Notes: generated from the sequence alone by a model not told the origin. Shown: positions 44,801 through 52,809, numbered from the stretch's first letter. The stretch is DNA of 64,000 bases from Microbacterium commune (GCF_014836945.1 NZ_JACSPX010000001.1:1515313-1579312); one strand, 5' to 3'. A program made the numbers and translations.

Positions 44801-44955
44801 CGGCCGGCTCGGACGGCGGCGCACTCGCCACGACCGGTGCGGACGGCTCGGGCAGCGCCCTCGCCGCAGCGATCGCGGCGCTGCTGCTGGCTGCGGGCTC
44901 CGGTCTGTGGATGCTGCGGCGCCGCCGGTCCGGCGTGAGCGAGCTCGCGGGATGA
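41818..44955 (+). CDS. Large secreted, wall-anchored GH43 enzyme with carbohydrate-binding domains
   Basis: 1045 residues. Signal peptide to about residue 42 (RRRR-rich start, then VAAVIGVTALVASS, cut near AFAA). Two related CBM4/9-like beta-sandwiches at about 45-185 and 200-350 (each opening L-x-DG-x-F...GW). GH43 catalytic domain about 375-725 with Asp in FGADPHHLVY, Asp in WLFDPEIFID and acid Glu in GMFEASSMFKRDG. A CBM6-like domain at about 735-880, an Ig-like module, a Gly/Ser/Thr linker, and a sorting signal: LATTG at 1003-1007, hydrophobic helix, RRRR tail, fitting sortase E-type LAxTG substrates. Probably an arabinoxylan/arabinan arabinofuranohydrolase displayed on the wall. GTG start with AAGGAG 9 bases upstream. 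Confidence 0.9.
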   Translation: MRTHDNPPRRRRRSARRVAAVIGVTALVASSATAVGQAAFAAPVDLVADGTFETGISGWTAPFGGTLASSDDAKSGSKALAISGRSAFQSGPAATVTGKLATNKSFDLSVSLKFTEAQNNRETQNFNAVLCTTSRSQCDVVGSVAAKKGEWATLTTTFTPNTADYDVLFLETPWNTDIQSFVIDDVSLRTDDGAPAVTEPPAVPGNLLPDGRFAGSTTGWTNTRGGELALTADAASGSHALAATKRENTQSGPFADVSGKLETGATYRMSGKLKYTEGEATQRFNFTFCPSNFNGCADYGHTFTKGEWGSFSQEFTAEAKHADANWFFIETPWGSNALQDFAVDEISLIKIADAPEQPAYQGLEDVQTKPIGDHNPLVGHKFGADPHHLVYNGRLYIYSTDDTQQYEANSKDANGLPTQSNGYGAITRLNVMSTSDMVNWVDHGAVPIAREGGAAPWARNSWAPAAIEKDGKVYLYFCDSGTGTAVVVGGSPLGPWTDPLEKKIIPDTVDRDYIASGGFPAGMWLFDPEIFIDDDGQAYLYFGGNSQIGTAPNVQGPQNPKSTRVVKLKDDLVTLDGDPVEIDAPGMFEASSMFKRDGKYYYSYSSNFQVKEEAGKYPKTGAIAYMMTDDPMDLTASKYAGEAFLNQATFFGAGNGGNNHSDMFTYKGGTYFTYHAQTRGAAWAAAFGSPGATQGYRSVHIDKLEFNADGTIKPVQGTRAGVEQVEAFDPYRTFEAETLAWQLGITTAKTEAASVEFPEHNGGGNLVVASVDDGDFTGVSGVDFGAGAKTVSARVKPLTEGSSIQVRLDQPDGPVVATLPVDGAVGEWTTVQADVDGATGEHDVFFVFAGGEGAEAGVDLVEIDNWAFTGSQDSGPGEQELTAKLSSTQVEAGGSVTITAAGVDAAEVEIGIESTYRKLGTARVAGGALSATVVIPADIELGAHEIVLRADGAELTRLPLTVTAAAAPGDGDPGGDGSSDGGVGTGGSTTGGTASAGSDGGALATTGADGSGSALAAAIAALLLAAGSGLWMLRRRRSGVSELAG

Positions 44956-44985
44956 CCCTGAGTCGTCGGACTCCGCGCTGATGCC

Positions 44986-45029
44986 ATCGGCCCGGTCGTG
45001 CCTCCGAAAGAGGGCGCGGCCGGGCTGAT
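44986..45029 (+). terminator. Terminator after the wall-anchored GH43 gene
   Basis: Long GC stem (left arm 44986-45004, right arm 45010-45029) with a CGAAA loop, G-U pairs and one bulge, about 30 bases past the stop. Confidence 0.7.
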
Positions 45030-45053
45030 CGCGCGTCTGCCGGCGCCGGTGCG

Positions 45054-45084
45054 TTGCGATGGCCGTGCTGTGCTCGGTAACATC
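45054..45084 (+). promoter_or_regulatory. Promoter and LacI operator 2 (regulator gene)
   Basis: TTGCGA (45054-45059), 18 bases, TAACAT (45078-45083). Operator 18-mer at 45067-45084 matches the consensus at 14 of 18, with right half CGGTAACATC exact. Indicates autoregulation. Confidence 0.6.
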
Positions 45085-45112
45085 TCGACAGGCAAGCCGA
45101 CGGAGGAGACGC

Positions 45113-46132
45113 ATGGCCAACGTCGGCTCCGACAAACCGAACATCAGGCAGGTCGCGGCGATCGCCGGTGTCTCGCACATGACCGTCTCGCGGGTGCTCA
45201 ACGACTATCCGAACATCAAGCCCGAGACCCGGCGCCGCGTGCTCGAGGCGATCGAAGAGCTCGACTACCGGCCGAATCTGGTCGCCCGCGCGCTCGCCAC
45301 GCAGCGCAGCCGGCGCATCGGGGTGATCGTCGAGAGTCCCGTGGCGCACGGACCGACCAGCATCCTGCGTGCGGTCGAACTCGCGGCGCGCGAGGCCGAC
45401 TACTCGGTCACGCCGATCGCGCTGTACGAGGGCGACGCGATGACCCCTCATGACGCGGTCGACAGTCTCACCACGCAGGGCGTCGATGCGATCTGTGTCG
45501 TCGCGCCCCGGTCATCGTCGGTGGCGGCGCTGCGCCGCGTGCCGATGAGCGTGCCGCTGCTGGTGGTGAAGGCCGACCCCGATCCGACCTTCCTCACGGT
45601 CTCGATCGACCAGCACGCCGGTGCGACCCTCGTGGTCGATCACCTCGTCGCCCTCGGTCACCGCGACATCCTGCACATCTCCGGTCCGCTCGACTGGCTC
45701 GACGCCAGGGCGCGAGAGCGGGCCTTCCACACCAGAGCGAAATCGTGGGGCATCCGGGAGCGGCCGATCGTGGTCGGCGACTGGAGCGCCGACTTCGCCT
45801 ACGACTTCGCGATCGGGCTGCAGCGTCTTCCCGAGGCGACCGCCATCTTCGCCGCCAACGACGACACCGCGATCGGCCTCATCCACGGGCTGCACGACCG
45901 CGGATTCGACGTGCCCGGCGAGATCAGCGTCGTCGGATTCGACGACGTGCCGCTCGCGCGGCACTTCCTTCCCCCGCTCACGACCGTGCGGCAGGATTTC
46001 CAGGCCCTCGGAGGGGCCGTGGTCGAGATGCTGCGCGCGGCGATCGAGCAGCGCGAGCTGCCGCCGTACACCCGCATCCCGACCGAGCTCGTGGTGCGCG
46101 ATTCGACGGCCAAGCCGCGGGGGGCGCGATGA
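45113..46132 (+). CDS. LacI-family regulator of the arabinofuranose importer and wall-anchored GH43
   Basis: 339 residues from the ATG at 45113 after GGAGGAG; an upstream in-frame ATG would place the operator inside the gene. Helix-turn-helix NIRQVAAIAGVSHMTVSRVLNDYPNIKP, then an effector domain. Its final ATGA overlaps the downstream ATPase gene. Operators of the GATGTTACCGGTAACATC type precede this gene, the GH43 gene at 41818 and the binding-protein gene at 47884, so it probably controls all three. Effector likely L-arabinose or a derivative (inference). Confidence 0.92.
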   Translation: MANVGSDKPNIRQVAAIAGVSHMTVSRVLNDYPNIKPETRRRVLEAIEELDYRPNLVARALATQRSRRIGVIVESPVAHGPTSILRAVELAAREADYSVTPIALYEGDAMTPHDAVDSLTTQGVDAICVVAPRSSSVAALRRVPMSVPLLVVKADPDPTFLTVSIDQHAGATLVVDHLVALGHRDILHISGPLDWLDARARERAFHTRAKSWGIRERPIVVGDWSADFAYDFAIGLQRLPEATAIFAANDDTAIGLIHGLHDRGFDVPGEISVVGFDDVPLARHFLPPLTTVRQDFQALGGAVVEMLRAAIEQRELPPYTRIPTELVVRDSTAKPRGAR

Positions 46133-47670
46133 GCGGCCCGGCCCCCGCTCCCGTGATCGAGTTACGAGGCATCACCGTCGAGCTGCCGGGCGTGCGGGCG
46201 CTGGATGCCGTGGACTTCCGTCTCTTCCCCGGCGAGGTGCACGCGGTGATGGGTGAGAACGGCGCGGGCAAATCGACGCTCATCGGCGTGATCACCGGAA
46301 CCCGCCGGCCGACGTCGGGGGCGGTCGTCGTCGACGGCGAGGAGCGCACGTTCGGCGGCGTCGGCGACAGCAGAGCGGCCGGTATCGCCACGGTGTTCCA
46401 GGACATGCAGCTGAGTCCCAATCTCACCGTCACCGAGGCGGTCATGCTCGGGCGCGAGCGCCGCGGCCGGTGGGGGATCGACTGGCGGCGCAACAGAGCG
46501 GATGCCGCGCATGCGCTGGCTCGGCTCGGGCTCGATGACCTCGACCCCCGCACACCGCTCGCGTTCCTCTCGCCCGCTCAGAAGCAGCTCGTCGCACTGG
46601 CGCGCGCGGTGGTCGACGAGCCGCGCGTGCTCGTGCTCGACGAGCCGACCTCCAGCCTCGACCGCGCCGAGGTGGCGGCGCTGATGAGGGTGATCCGCGG
46701 ATTGCGCGACCGGGGCGTCGCCATACTCTTCGTCTCTCATTTCCTCGAGCAGGCCTTCGCGATCAGCGACCGCATGACCGTGCTGCGAGGCGGTCGCAAG
46801 GTGGCCGAGACTCCCACACGGGAGCTCGAGCGCGCCGAGGTCATCTCGCAGATGCTCGGCAAGGACATCGAGGGGCTGCGCGCACTGGGGTCAGAGCGGA
46901 AGGCGCATCACTACGTGTCAGAGGGGGAACCGACCTTCCGCGCAGACGCACTCGGGCGCAGGGGCGAGCTCCGTCCGACGGACATCGAGGTGCATCGCGG
47001 CGAGATCGTGGGGTTCGCCGGTCTGCGTGGTGCCGGCCGCACCGAGCTCGGCGCGCTCATGTCGGGTGCGCTGCGCTCGGACTCGGGTGAGCTGTGGGTC
47101 GACGGCGAGCGGGTGCGGCTGCACAGCCCGTCGACTGCGCTGCGGCGTCGGATCGCCGCATCGAGCGAGAGCCGCCGCGTCGACGGGATCGTCGCCGGGC
47201 TCACCGCCCGCGAGAACATCCTGCTCTCGCTGCAGGCGCTGCGCGGTTGGATCCGCCCGATCCCGCGGCTGGAACAGCGCGTGCTGCTGGACATCTACGT
47301 CGAAGCGCTCAATCTCAGCCCCGCCGATCTCGCCTGCCCGGTCGAGCAGCTGTCCGGCGGGACGCAGCAGAAGGTGCTGCTCGCCAGGGCGCTGGCTGTT
47401 CGTCCGCACGTGCTCATCCTCGACGAGCCCACGCGCGGCATCGACATCGCCGCGAAACTCCAGATCCAGCGCAGCATCAGCGCTCTGGCCGGGCAGGGCG
47501 TCGCCGTGATCTTCATCTCGTCCGAGCTGCAGGAGGTCGTGCGGCTCAGCGACAGGATCGTCGTGCTGAAGGACCGCGAGAAGATCGGCGAGCTCAGCAA
47601 CGGGCCCGGGGTCACCGTCGACACGATCGTGGAGATGATCGCCGCGGAATCCGCCGGCGACGCCGACTGA
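46129..47670 (+). CDS. Sugar ABC ATPase (RbsA/XylG/YtfR type), extra copy
   Basis: 513 residues with two ATPase domains. Domain 1: Walker A GENGAGKST near residue 43, signature region LSPAQKQLV, Walker B LVLDEPTSSLD. Domain 2: GLRGAGRTE in the Walker A place (usual in this family), LSGGTQQK and LILDEPTRGID. It closely resembles the ATPase at 48950, including the C-terminal SSELQEVVRLSDRIVVLKDREKIGEL, so it is a tandem duplicate. It is separated from the importer genes by the promoter at 47764 and has no permease of its own. Overlaps the LacI gene by 4 bases. Confidence 0.92.
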   Translation: MSGPAPAPVIELRGITVELPGVRALDAVDFRLFPGEVHAVMGENGAGKSTLIGVITGTRRPTSGAVVVDGEERTFGGVGDSRAAGIATVFQDMQLSPNLTVTEAVMLGRERRGRWGIDWRRNRADAAHALARLGLDDLDPRTPLAFLSPAQKQLVALARAVVDEPRVLVLDEPTSSLDRAEVAALMRVIRGLRDRGVAILFVSHFLEQAFAISDRMTVLRGGRKVAETPTRELERAEVISQMLGKDIEGLRALGSERKAHHYVSEGEPTFRADALGRRGELRPTDIEVHRGEIVGFAGLRGAGRTELGALMSGALRSDSGELWVDGERVRLHSPSTALRRRIAASSESRRVDGIVAGLTARENILLSLQALRGWIRPIPRLEQRVLLDIYVEALNLSPADLACPVEQLSGGTQQKVLLARALAVRPHVLILDEPTRGIDIAAKLQIQRSISALAGQGVAVIFISSELQEVVRLSDRIVVLKDREKIGELSNGPGVTVDTIVEMIAAESAGDAD

Positions 47671-47763
47671 GCCGCCGCGGCTCGCGCAGACGCGCGCCTC
47701 ACGATGGCGCACGCGCGCGGCGTCGAGAATCCGTCGCCGAGTCGCGAACGTTATGCAACACGC

Positions 47764-47794
47764 TTGTACACTGCGGGATGTTCCCGGTAACATC
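47764..47794 (+). promoter_or_regulatory. Promoter and LacI operator 3 of the furanose importer
   Basis: TTGTAC (47764-47769), 18 bases, TAACAT (47788-47793). Operator GATGTTCCCGGTAACATC at 47777-47794 is 17 of 18 to the palindromic consensus, the best copy of the three. An alternative -10, TACACT at 47767-47772, would put the start inside the operator. Confidence 0.75.
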
Positions 47795-47883
47795 AGACGC
47801 AGGACGCAACGCATCCTGCAATCACCCGAGGGCCGCACGGCCCACCCTCCGGGCAGCGCCCCGGTCTCTCAAGGAGGAGAACT

Positions 47884-48885
47884 ATGTCTGCAAAGAAGCA
47901 CATCCGCGCGGTACTCGGCTTTGCGGCCGTCGGTGCGCTCGCGCTCGGCCTGACCGCCTGCAGCGGCGGCGACGACAAGGGCTCGTCGGACGGCGGCGCC
48001 TCCGGCGAGCTCGTCGAGGTCGGCTTCGTGGCGGTCGGCCCCGAGGGCGGCTGGCGTCAGGCGAACGAGCAGAACATCAAGGACACGTTCACCGAGGATG
48101 CGGGCTACAAGCTCAGCTACGCGCCCGCCGCCAACCTCGACCAGAAGTCGCAGATCGACAGCTTCACGGCGTTCGTCGACCAGGGCGTCGACGTCATCCT
48201 GCTCTCGGCCACCGAGGCCACGGGCTGGGAGGACTCCCTGAAGCTCGCGCAGGAGGCCGAGATCCCGGTCATCCTGCTCGACCGCGGCATCGAGCCCGAG
48301 GACGACAGCCTCTACGTCACGCGCATCGCGCCCGACAACATCGAGGTCGCCAAGGAGGTAGGCGAGTGGGCTGCCTCGGCGTTCCCCGACGGCGGCAACT
48401 ACGTCGTGCTCGAGGGTCCGGCCGGTGTCGGTGTGGTCAACGAGCGCAACGAGGGCTTCGAAGCGGGCCTCGGCGACTCCGCGCTGAACAAGGTCGACGC
48501 GCAGACCGCGAACTGGTCGACCGAAGAGGGCAAGAGCGTGCTCGAGACGATGCTCAAGGCCAACGGCAACGACATCCAGTTCGTCTTCGCGCAGAACGAC
48601 GAGATGGGCCTCGGCGCCGCGCAGGCCGCGGAAGAGGCGGGCCTCGTCGTCGGCCAGGACATCAAGATCGCCACGATCGACGGCACCAAGAACGCCATCC
48701 AGGCGCTCGCAGACGGAAAGCTCAGCTACGTGCACGAGTACAACCCGCTCTTCGGCGAGACCGCTCTGGACGTCGTGAAGAAGGCACTCGACGGCGAGGA
48801 CGTGGACTCGTACATCATCGTCCCCAGCGAGGCCTTCGACTCGGCCGACGCGGCCAAGGCCGTGCTCGCCGACCGCAAGTACTGA
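47884..48885 (+). CDS. YtfQ-type furanose-binding lipoprotein
   Basis: 333 residues, LacI-like periplasmic-binding family (Peripla_BP_4). Lipobox LTAC with Cys26. The mature N-terminal half resembles E. coli YtfQ, a galactofuranose-binding protein: VGFVAVGPEGGWRQANEQN, FVDQGVDVILLSATEATGWE and IPVILLDRGIE. Strong ribosome site AAGGAGGAGA. In this arabinan locus the natural ligand may be L-arabinofuranose (inference). A perfect hairpin follows it before the ATPase gene. Confidence 0.92.
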   Translation: MSAKKHIRAVLGFAAVGALALGLTACSGGDDKGSSDGGASGELVEVGFVAVGPEGGWRQANEQNIKDTFTEDAGYKLSYAPAANLDQKSQIDSFTAFVDQGVDVILLSATEATGWEDSLKLAQEAEIPVILLDRGIEPEDDSLYVTRIAPDNIEVAKEVGEWAASAFPDGGNYVVLEGPAGVGVVNERNEGFEAGLGDSALNKVDAQTANWSTEEGKSVLETMLKANGNDIQFVFAQNDEMGLGAAQAAEEAGLVVGQDIKIATIDGTKNAIQALADGKLSYVHEYNPLFGETALDVVKKALDGEDVDSYIIVPSEAFDSADAAKAVLADRKY

Positions 48886-48892
48886 TCGGAGA

Positions 48893-48921
48893 GCCGGGTG
48901 GCGCGCTGCGCGCCACCCGGC
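48893..48921 (+). terminator. Intercistronic hairpin after the furanose-binding protein gene
   Basis: Perfect 13-bp stem GCCGGGTGGCGCG with a 3-base loop, 8 bases past the stop and within the operon. Same position as the hairpin at 33736 in the other importer. Confidence 0.7.
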
Positions 48922-48949
48922 ATCCGTCACCACAGACTGAGAGACAGCG

Positions 48950-50557
48950 ATGACCGAAGAACTGCCCATCGTGCAGATGCGCGGCATCTCGATCGAGTTC
49001 CCGGGTGTGAAAGCCCTGGACGACGTCGAGTTCCGGCTCTTCCCCGGCGAGGTGCACGCCCTGATGGGCGAGAACGGCGCCGGCAAGTCCACCCTCATCA
49101 AGGCGCTCACCGGCGTCTACCGGATCGACTCCGGCTCGATCGTGGTCGCAGGCCAGGAACGGCAGTTCAGCGGCACCGGCGACGCGCAGAGCGCGGGGAT
49201 CTCGACGGTGTACCAGGAGGTGAACCTGGCGCCCAACCTCAGCATCGGCGAGAACGTCATGCTCGGTCACGAGATCCGCGGGCCGTTCGGAGTGGACTGG
49301 CGCGCGACGCATCGCGCGGCCACCGAGGCGCTCGGCAGGCTGGGACTGTCGCACCTCGACACCCACAAGCCGCTCTCCACCCTCTCGATCGCCGTGCAGC
49401 AGCTCGTCGCGATCAGTCGTGCGATGGCGGTCAAGGCCAAGGTGCTCATCCTCGACGAGCCGACCTCCAGCCTCGACGCGGCCGAGGTCGAGGGCCTGTT
49501 CACCGTGATGCGCACGCTGCGCGATCAGGGAGTCGCGATCCTCTTCGTGTCGCACTTCCTCGACCAGATCTACGCCATCAGCGACCGCCTCACGGTGCTG
49601 CGCAACGGACGGTACGAGGGCGAGTACCTCACGCGCGACCTGAACCGCCACGCGCTGATCTCGAAGATGATCGGCAAGGACCTCGACGCGCTCACATCGC
49701 TCGGCGGCAACCGCCGCACCGAAGCGCGCCATGCCGACGAGAAGCCGCTGCTGTCGGCATCCGGCATCGCCCGCCGCGGCTCCGTCGAGCCGACCGACCT
49801 CGACATCCGCCCCGGTGAGGTGGTCGGCTTCGCCGGCCTGCTCGGCTCGGGTCGCACCGAACTCGCCCGCCTGCTCTACGGCGCCGACCGGGCCGACCAG
49901 GGCGCCATCCAGCTGCACGGTCGCGACATCGAGCTCCGCTCGCCCGCGGACGGACTCGACGCGCGCATCGCGTTCTCGACCGAGAACCGGCGCGACGAGG
50001 GAATCATCGGCGACCTCACCGTGCGCGAGAACATCATCCTGGCCGTGCAGGCCGAGCGCGGGTGGGCTCGACCGCTGCCGCGGAAGGAGCAGGATGCCAT
50101 CGTCGAGAAGTACATCGCCGAGCTGAACGTGCGTCCCGCAGATCCGAACCGCATGATCAAGAACCTCTCCGGCGGCAACCAGCAGAAGGTGCTGCTCGGG
50201 CGGTGGCTCGCCACCAAGCCAGAGCTGCTGATCCTCGACGAGCCGACCCGCGGAATCGACGTGGGCGCGAAAGCCGAGATCCAGGAGGCCGTCGCCGCTC
50301 TCGCGGAGGACGGGGTGGCGGTCGTGTTCGTCTCGTCGGAGCTGGAGGAGGTCGTCCGCCTCTCCGAGCGCATCGTCGTGCTGAAGGACCACGAGAAGAT
50401 CGGGGAGATCCAGAACGGCCCCGAGGTCAACGCCCAGCAGATCGTGGACGTCATCGCCGCGCACGGAACCGACGTCGCGGCTGCCACACTCGACGAGGCC
50501 GAGGGCGCCCTGCCCGACAGCATCCCCGCATCGACCGCAGAGGAGGGGGCGCGATGA
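48950..50557 (+). CDS. Sugar ABC ATPase (YtfR type)
   Basis: 535 residues, two fused ATPase domains. Domain 1: GENGAGKST, LSIAVQQLV, LILDEPTSSLD. Domain 2: GLLGSGRTE, LSGGNQQK, LILDEPTRGID. Powers the two permeases encoded immediately downstream; its stop overlaps the first by 4 bases. Gene order binding protein, ATPase, permease, permease equals the ytfQ-ytfR-ytfT-yjfF order of E. coli. Confidence 0.93.
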   Translation: MTEELPIVQMRGISIEFPGVKALDDVEFRLFPGEVHALMGENGAGKSTLIKALTGVYRIDSGSIVVAGQERQFSGTGDAQSAGISTVYQEVNLAPNLSIGENVMLGHEIRGPFGVDWRATHRAATEALGRLGLSHLDTHKPLSTLSIAVQQLVAISRAMAVKAKVLILDEPTSSLDAAEVEGLFTVMRTLRDQGVAILFVSHFLDQIYAISDRLTVLRNGRYEGEYLTRDLNRHALISKMIGKDLDALTSLGGNRRTEARHADEKPLLSASGIARRGSVEPTDLDIRPGEVVGFAGLLGSGRTELARLLYGADRADQGAIQLHGRDIELRSPADGLDARIAFSTENRRDEGIIGDLTVRENIILAVQAERGWARPLPRKEQDAIVEKYIAELNVRPADPNRMIKNLSGGNQQKVLLGRWLATKPELLILDEPTRGIDVGAKAEIQEAVAALAEDGVAVVFVSSELEEVVRLSERIVVLKDHEKIGEIQNGPEVNAQQIVDVIAAHGTDVAAATLDEAEGALPDSIPASTAEEGAR

Positions 50558-51624
50558 AGAACGCGACCACCGTCTGGCGAGACCTGATCCACAAGCCGTT
50601 CTTCTGGGGCATCATCGCGATCGTCGCGCTGCTGCTGCTGAACGTGCTGAAGGATCCCGGCTATCTCGCCCTGACCGTCAACCCGAACAACGGCCACCTC
50701 GTGGGCAACGTGATCGACATCCTGCGCCAGGCCGCGCCGATCATGATGATCGCCATCGGCATGTCGCTCGTGATCGCCACGGCGGGCATCGACCTGTCGG
50801 TCGGCTCGCTCATGGCGGTCGCCGGGGCCGTGTCGATGGAGTTCCTGCGCAGCACCGACGGCACCTCGGCCGGCTCCGCCCTGGCGGCGGTCGGGCTGTC
50901 GCTGGCGATCACCGCGCTGCTGGGTGCCGTGAACGGCGTGCTCGTCGCCTACGTCGGGCTGCAGCCGTTCATCGCCACACTCGTGCTGATGCTCGCCGGG
51001 CGCGGAATCGCGAAGGTCATCACCGGCGGCCAGAACACCGCGGCCAGCAACGACACCTACCGCTGGATCGCCAACGGCTACGTCGTCGGCATCCCCGTCG
51101 TGTTCCTGCTCGCCGTCGCGATCGTGATCGCCGTCGCCTGGGTGGTGCGCCGCAGCGCCCTGGGACTGATGATCGAGGCGATCGGCATCAACCCGCGAGC
51201 CAGCCGCATGGCGGGCATCAAGCCGAAGGGCCTGCTGCTGACCGCGTACATCCTCAGCGGCGTCCTCGCCGGCATCGCCGGCGTGATGTCGGTGGGAAGC
51301 GTGATGACCGTCGACATCTCGCGGACCGGCTACCAGCTCGAGCTCGACGCCATCCTCGCCGTCGTCATCGGCGGCGCCTCCCTGATGGGCGGGAAGTTCT
51401 CGCTGTCAGGGGCGTTCGTGGGCGCCCTGCTCATCGCCACGCTCGACAAGACGGTGCTCTTCCTCGGCGTCTCGTCGTCGGCGACCCCCGCCTTCAAGGC
51501 GACGGTGATCATCGTCATCTGCCTGCTGCAGTCCGAGCGCGTGCGCGCCTGGTTCCGGCGCCGTCGCACCCCGGCCTCCCCTCCGAGCGCCGAGACGTCC
51601 GAGATGAAGGAGGTGGCGGCATGA
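50554..51624 (+). CDS. Sugar ABC permease (YtfT type)
   Basis: 356 residues, eight to ten membrane segments of the RbsC/BPD_transp_2 family, with the family signature SLVIATAGIDLSVGSLMAVAGAV near residue 80 and GGASLMGGKFSLSGAFVGALL near the C-terminus. A cytoplasmic tail of about 40 residues closes it. Start ATG 50554 after GAGGGGG; coupled on both sides by 4-base overlaps. Confidence 0.93.
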   Translation: MKNATTVWRDLIHKPFFWGIIAIVALLLLNVLKDPGYLALTVNPNNGHLVGNVIDILRQAAPIMMIAIGMSLVIATAGIDLSVGSLMAVAGAVSMEFLRSTDGTSAGSALAAVGLSLAITALLGAVNGVLVAYVGLQPFIATLVLMLAGRGIAKVITGGQNTAASNDTYRWIANGYVVGIPVVFLLAVAIVIAVAWVVRRSALGLMIEAIGINPRASRMAGIKPKGLLLTAYILSGVLAGIAGVMSVGSVMTVDISRTGYQLELDAILAVVIGGASLMGGKFSLSGAFVGALLIATLDKTVLFLGVSSSATPAFKATVIIVICLLQSERVRAWFRRRRTPASPPSAETSEMKEVAA

Positions 51625-52658
51625 GCACCATGACCGCGACACCCGCCGCGCCCGCCCGCGCGAGCCTCGCCGCGCGCGTGGGACGCACGATCACCGCGAA
51701 CCCGTCGATCCTGCCGACCATCGCCTCGGTCGTCATCTTCGTCGCCATGATCGTCTACGGCGAGATCGCCTACGGGCGCATCGTGCAGGCGAGCACCCTG
51801 TCGAACCTGCTCATCAACAACGCGCACCTGATCGTGCTGGCCGTCGCGCTGACCTTCGTGATCCTCACCGGCGGCATCGACCTGTCGGTCGGGTCGATCA
51901 TCGCGTTCTCGTCGGTCGCCGGCGTCATGCTCGCGGGTGCGGGATGGCCTCCGCTGCTCGTGGTGGTCGCGATGATCGCCATGGGCGCGGCCTTCGGGCT
52001 GTGCTCGGGGCTGCTCATCAGGTACTTCAACGTGCAGCCGTTCATCGCGACGCTCGCGATGATGTTCCTCGGCCGCGGCCTGGCATCCCTGCTGAGCACG
52101 AAGCCTCAGCGCCTCGCCGAGGACTCCCCGATCCGCTGGATGGGCGAGAAGATCAAGGTCATCGACGGACCGAAGGTCAACGACCTCACCATCACGCCCG
52201 CGGTGATCGTCGCCGTCGTCGTGGTCGCCGCCGCGTTCTTCGTGCTGCACCGCACCCGGACCGGTCGCACCGTGTACGCGATCGGAGGATCCGAGAGCTC
52301 CGCGCTGCTGATGGGCCTGCCCGTGCACCGCAGCAAGGTTCTGGTGTACGTGATCAGCGGCACGCTCGCCGGCGTCGCCGCCGTGCTCTACACGGCGCGC
52401 CTGGGCACGGCTCAGAACATCACCGGCATCGGGTGGGAGCTCGACGCGATCGCCGCAGCCGTCATCGGCGGCACGGTGCTCACCGGCGCGTACGGATACG
52501 TGCTCGGCTCGGTGGTCGGTGCGCTCGTGCTCGGACTGATGACCGTGCTGATCACCCGCGACGGCGGCATCCCGCCCGAGATGACCACGATCATCACCGG
52601 CGGCATCCTGCTCGTCTTCGTCCTGCTGCAGCGCGCGGTGATCCGCAAGAAGGAATGA
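51621..52658 (+). CDS. Sugar ABC permease (YjfF type)
   Basis: 345 residues, RbsC-type permease with TFVILTGGIDLSVGSIIAFSS and GGTVLTGAYGYVLGSVVGAL. Forms a heterodimer with the preceding permease; ribose-type importers usually have a homodimer, whereas two different permeases are a hallmark of the YtfT/YjfF furanose importer. Last gene of the operon. Confidence 0.93.
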   Translation: MSTMTATPAAPARASLAARVGRTITANPSILPTIASVVIFVAMIVYGEIAYGRIVQASTLSNLLINNAHLIVLAVALTFVILTGGIDLSVGSIIAFSSVAGVMLAGAGWPPLLVVVAMIAMGAAFGLCSGLLIRYFNVQPFIATLAMMFLGRGLASLLSTKPQRLAEDSPIRWMGEKIKVIDGPKVNDLTITPAVIVAVVVVAAAFFVLHRTRTGRTVYAIGGSESSALLMGLPVHRSKVLVYVISGTLAGVAAVLYTARLGTAQNITGIGWELDAIAAAVIGGTVLTGAYGYVLGSVVGALVLGLMTVLITRDGGIPPEMTTIITGGILLVFVLLQRAVIRKKE

Positions 52659-52677
52659 GAGATCTGAGCCGCGAGGG

Positions 52678-52693
52678 CCGCCCCCTGGGGCGG
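52678..52693 (+). terminator. Short hairpin after the furanose importer operon
   Basis: CCGCCCC-CT-GGGGCGG, 20 bases past the stop. Compact and GC-rich but no T-run. Confidence 0.35.
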
Positions 52694-52796
52694 ATGTCGG
52701 CGCAACGGACGGTTGTCGGCAGAATCGGGAGATGCGCGCCGGCATCCGTCCACCGTGCCGACATCCGTTCGGGGGAGGAGTTCGCCGGCCCAGCCG

Positions 52797-52802
52797 TACA
52801 CT
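52797..52802 (+). promoter_or_regulatory. -10 box for a leaderless LacI message
   Basis: TACACT, ending 7 bases before the GTG at 52810, which fits transcription starting at the start codon. No clear -35. Confidence 0.45.
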
Positions 52803-52809
52803 CAGGACG

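Noticed and set aside
46129-47670. Degenerate second Walker A (GLRGAGRTE) as a sign of a dead ATPase
   Set aside because: The same replacement occurs in the 48950 ATPase and is normal for the second domain of RbsA/XylG-type proteins.
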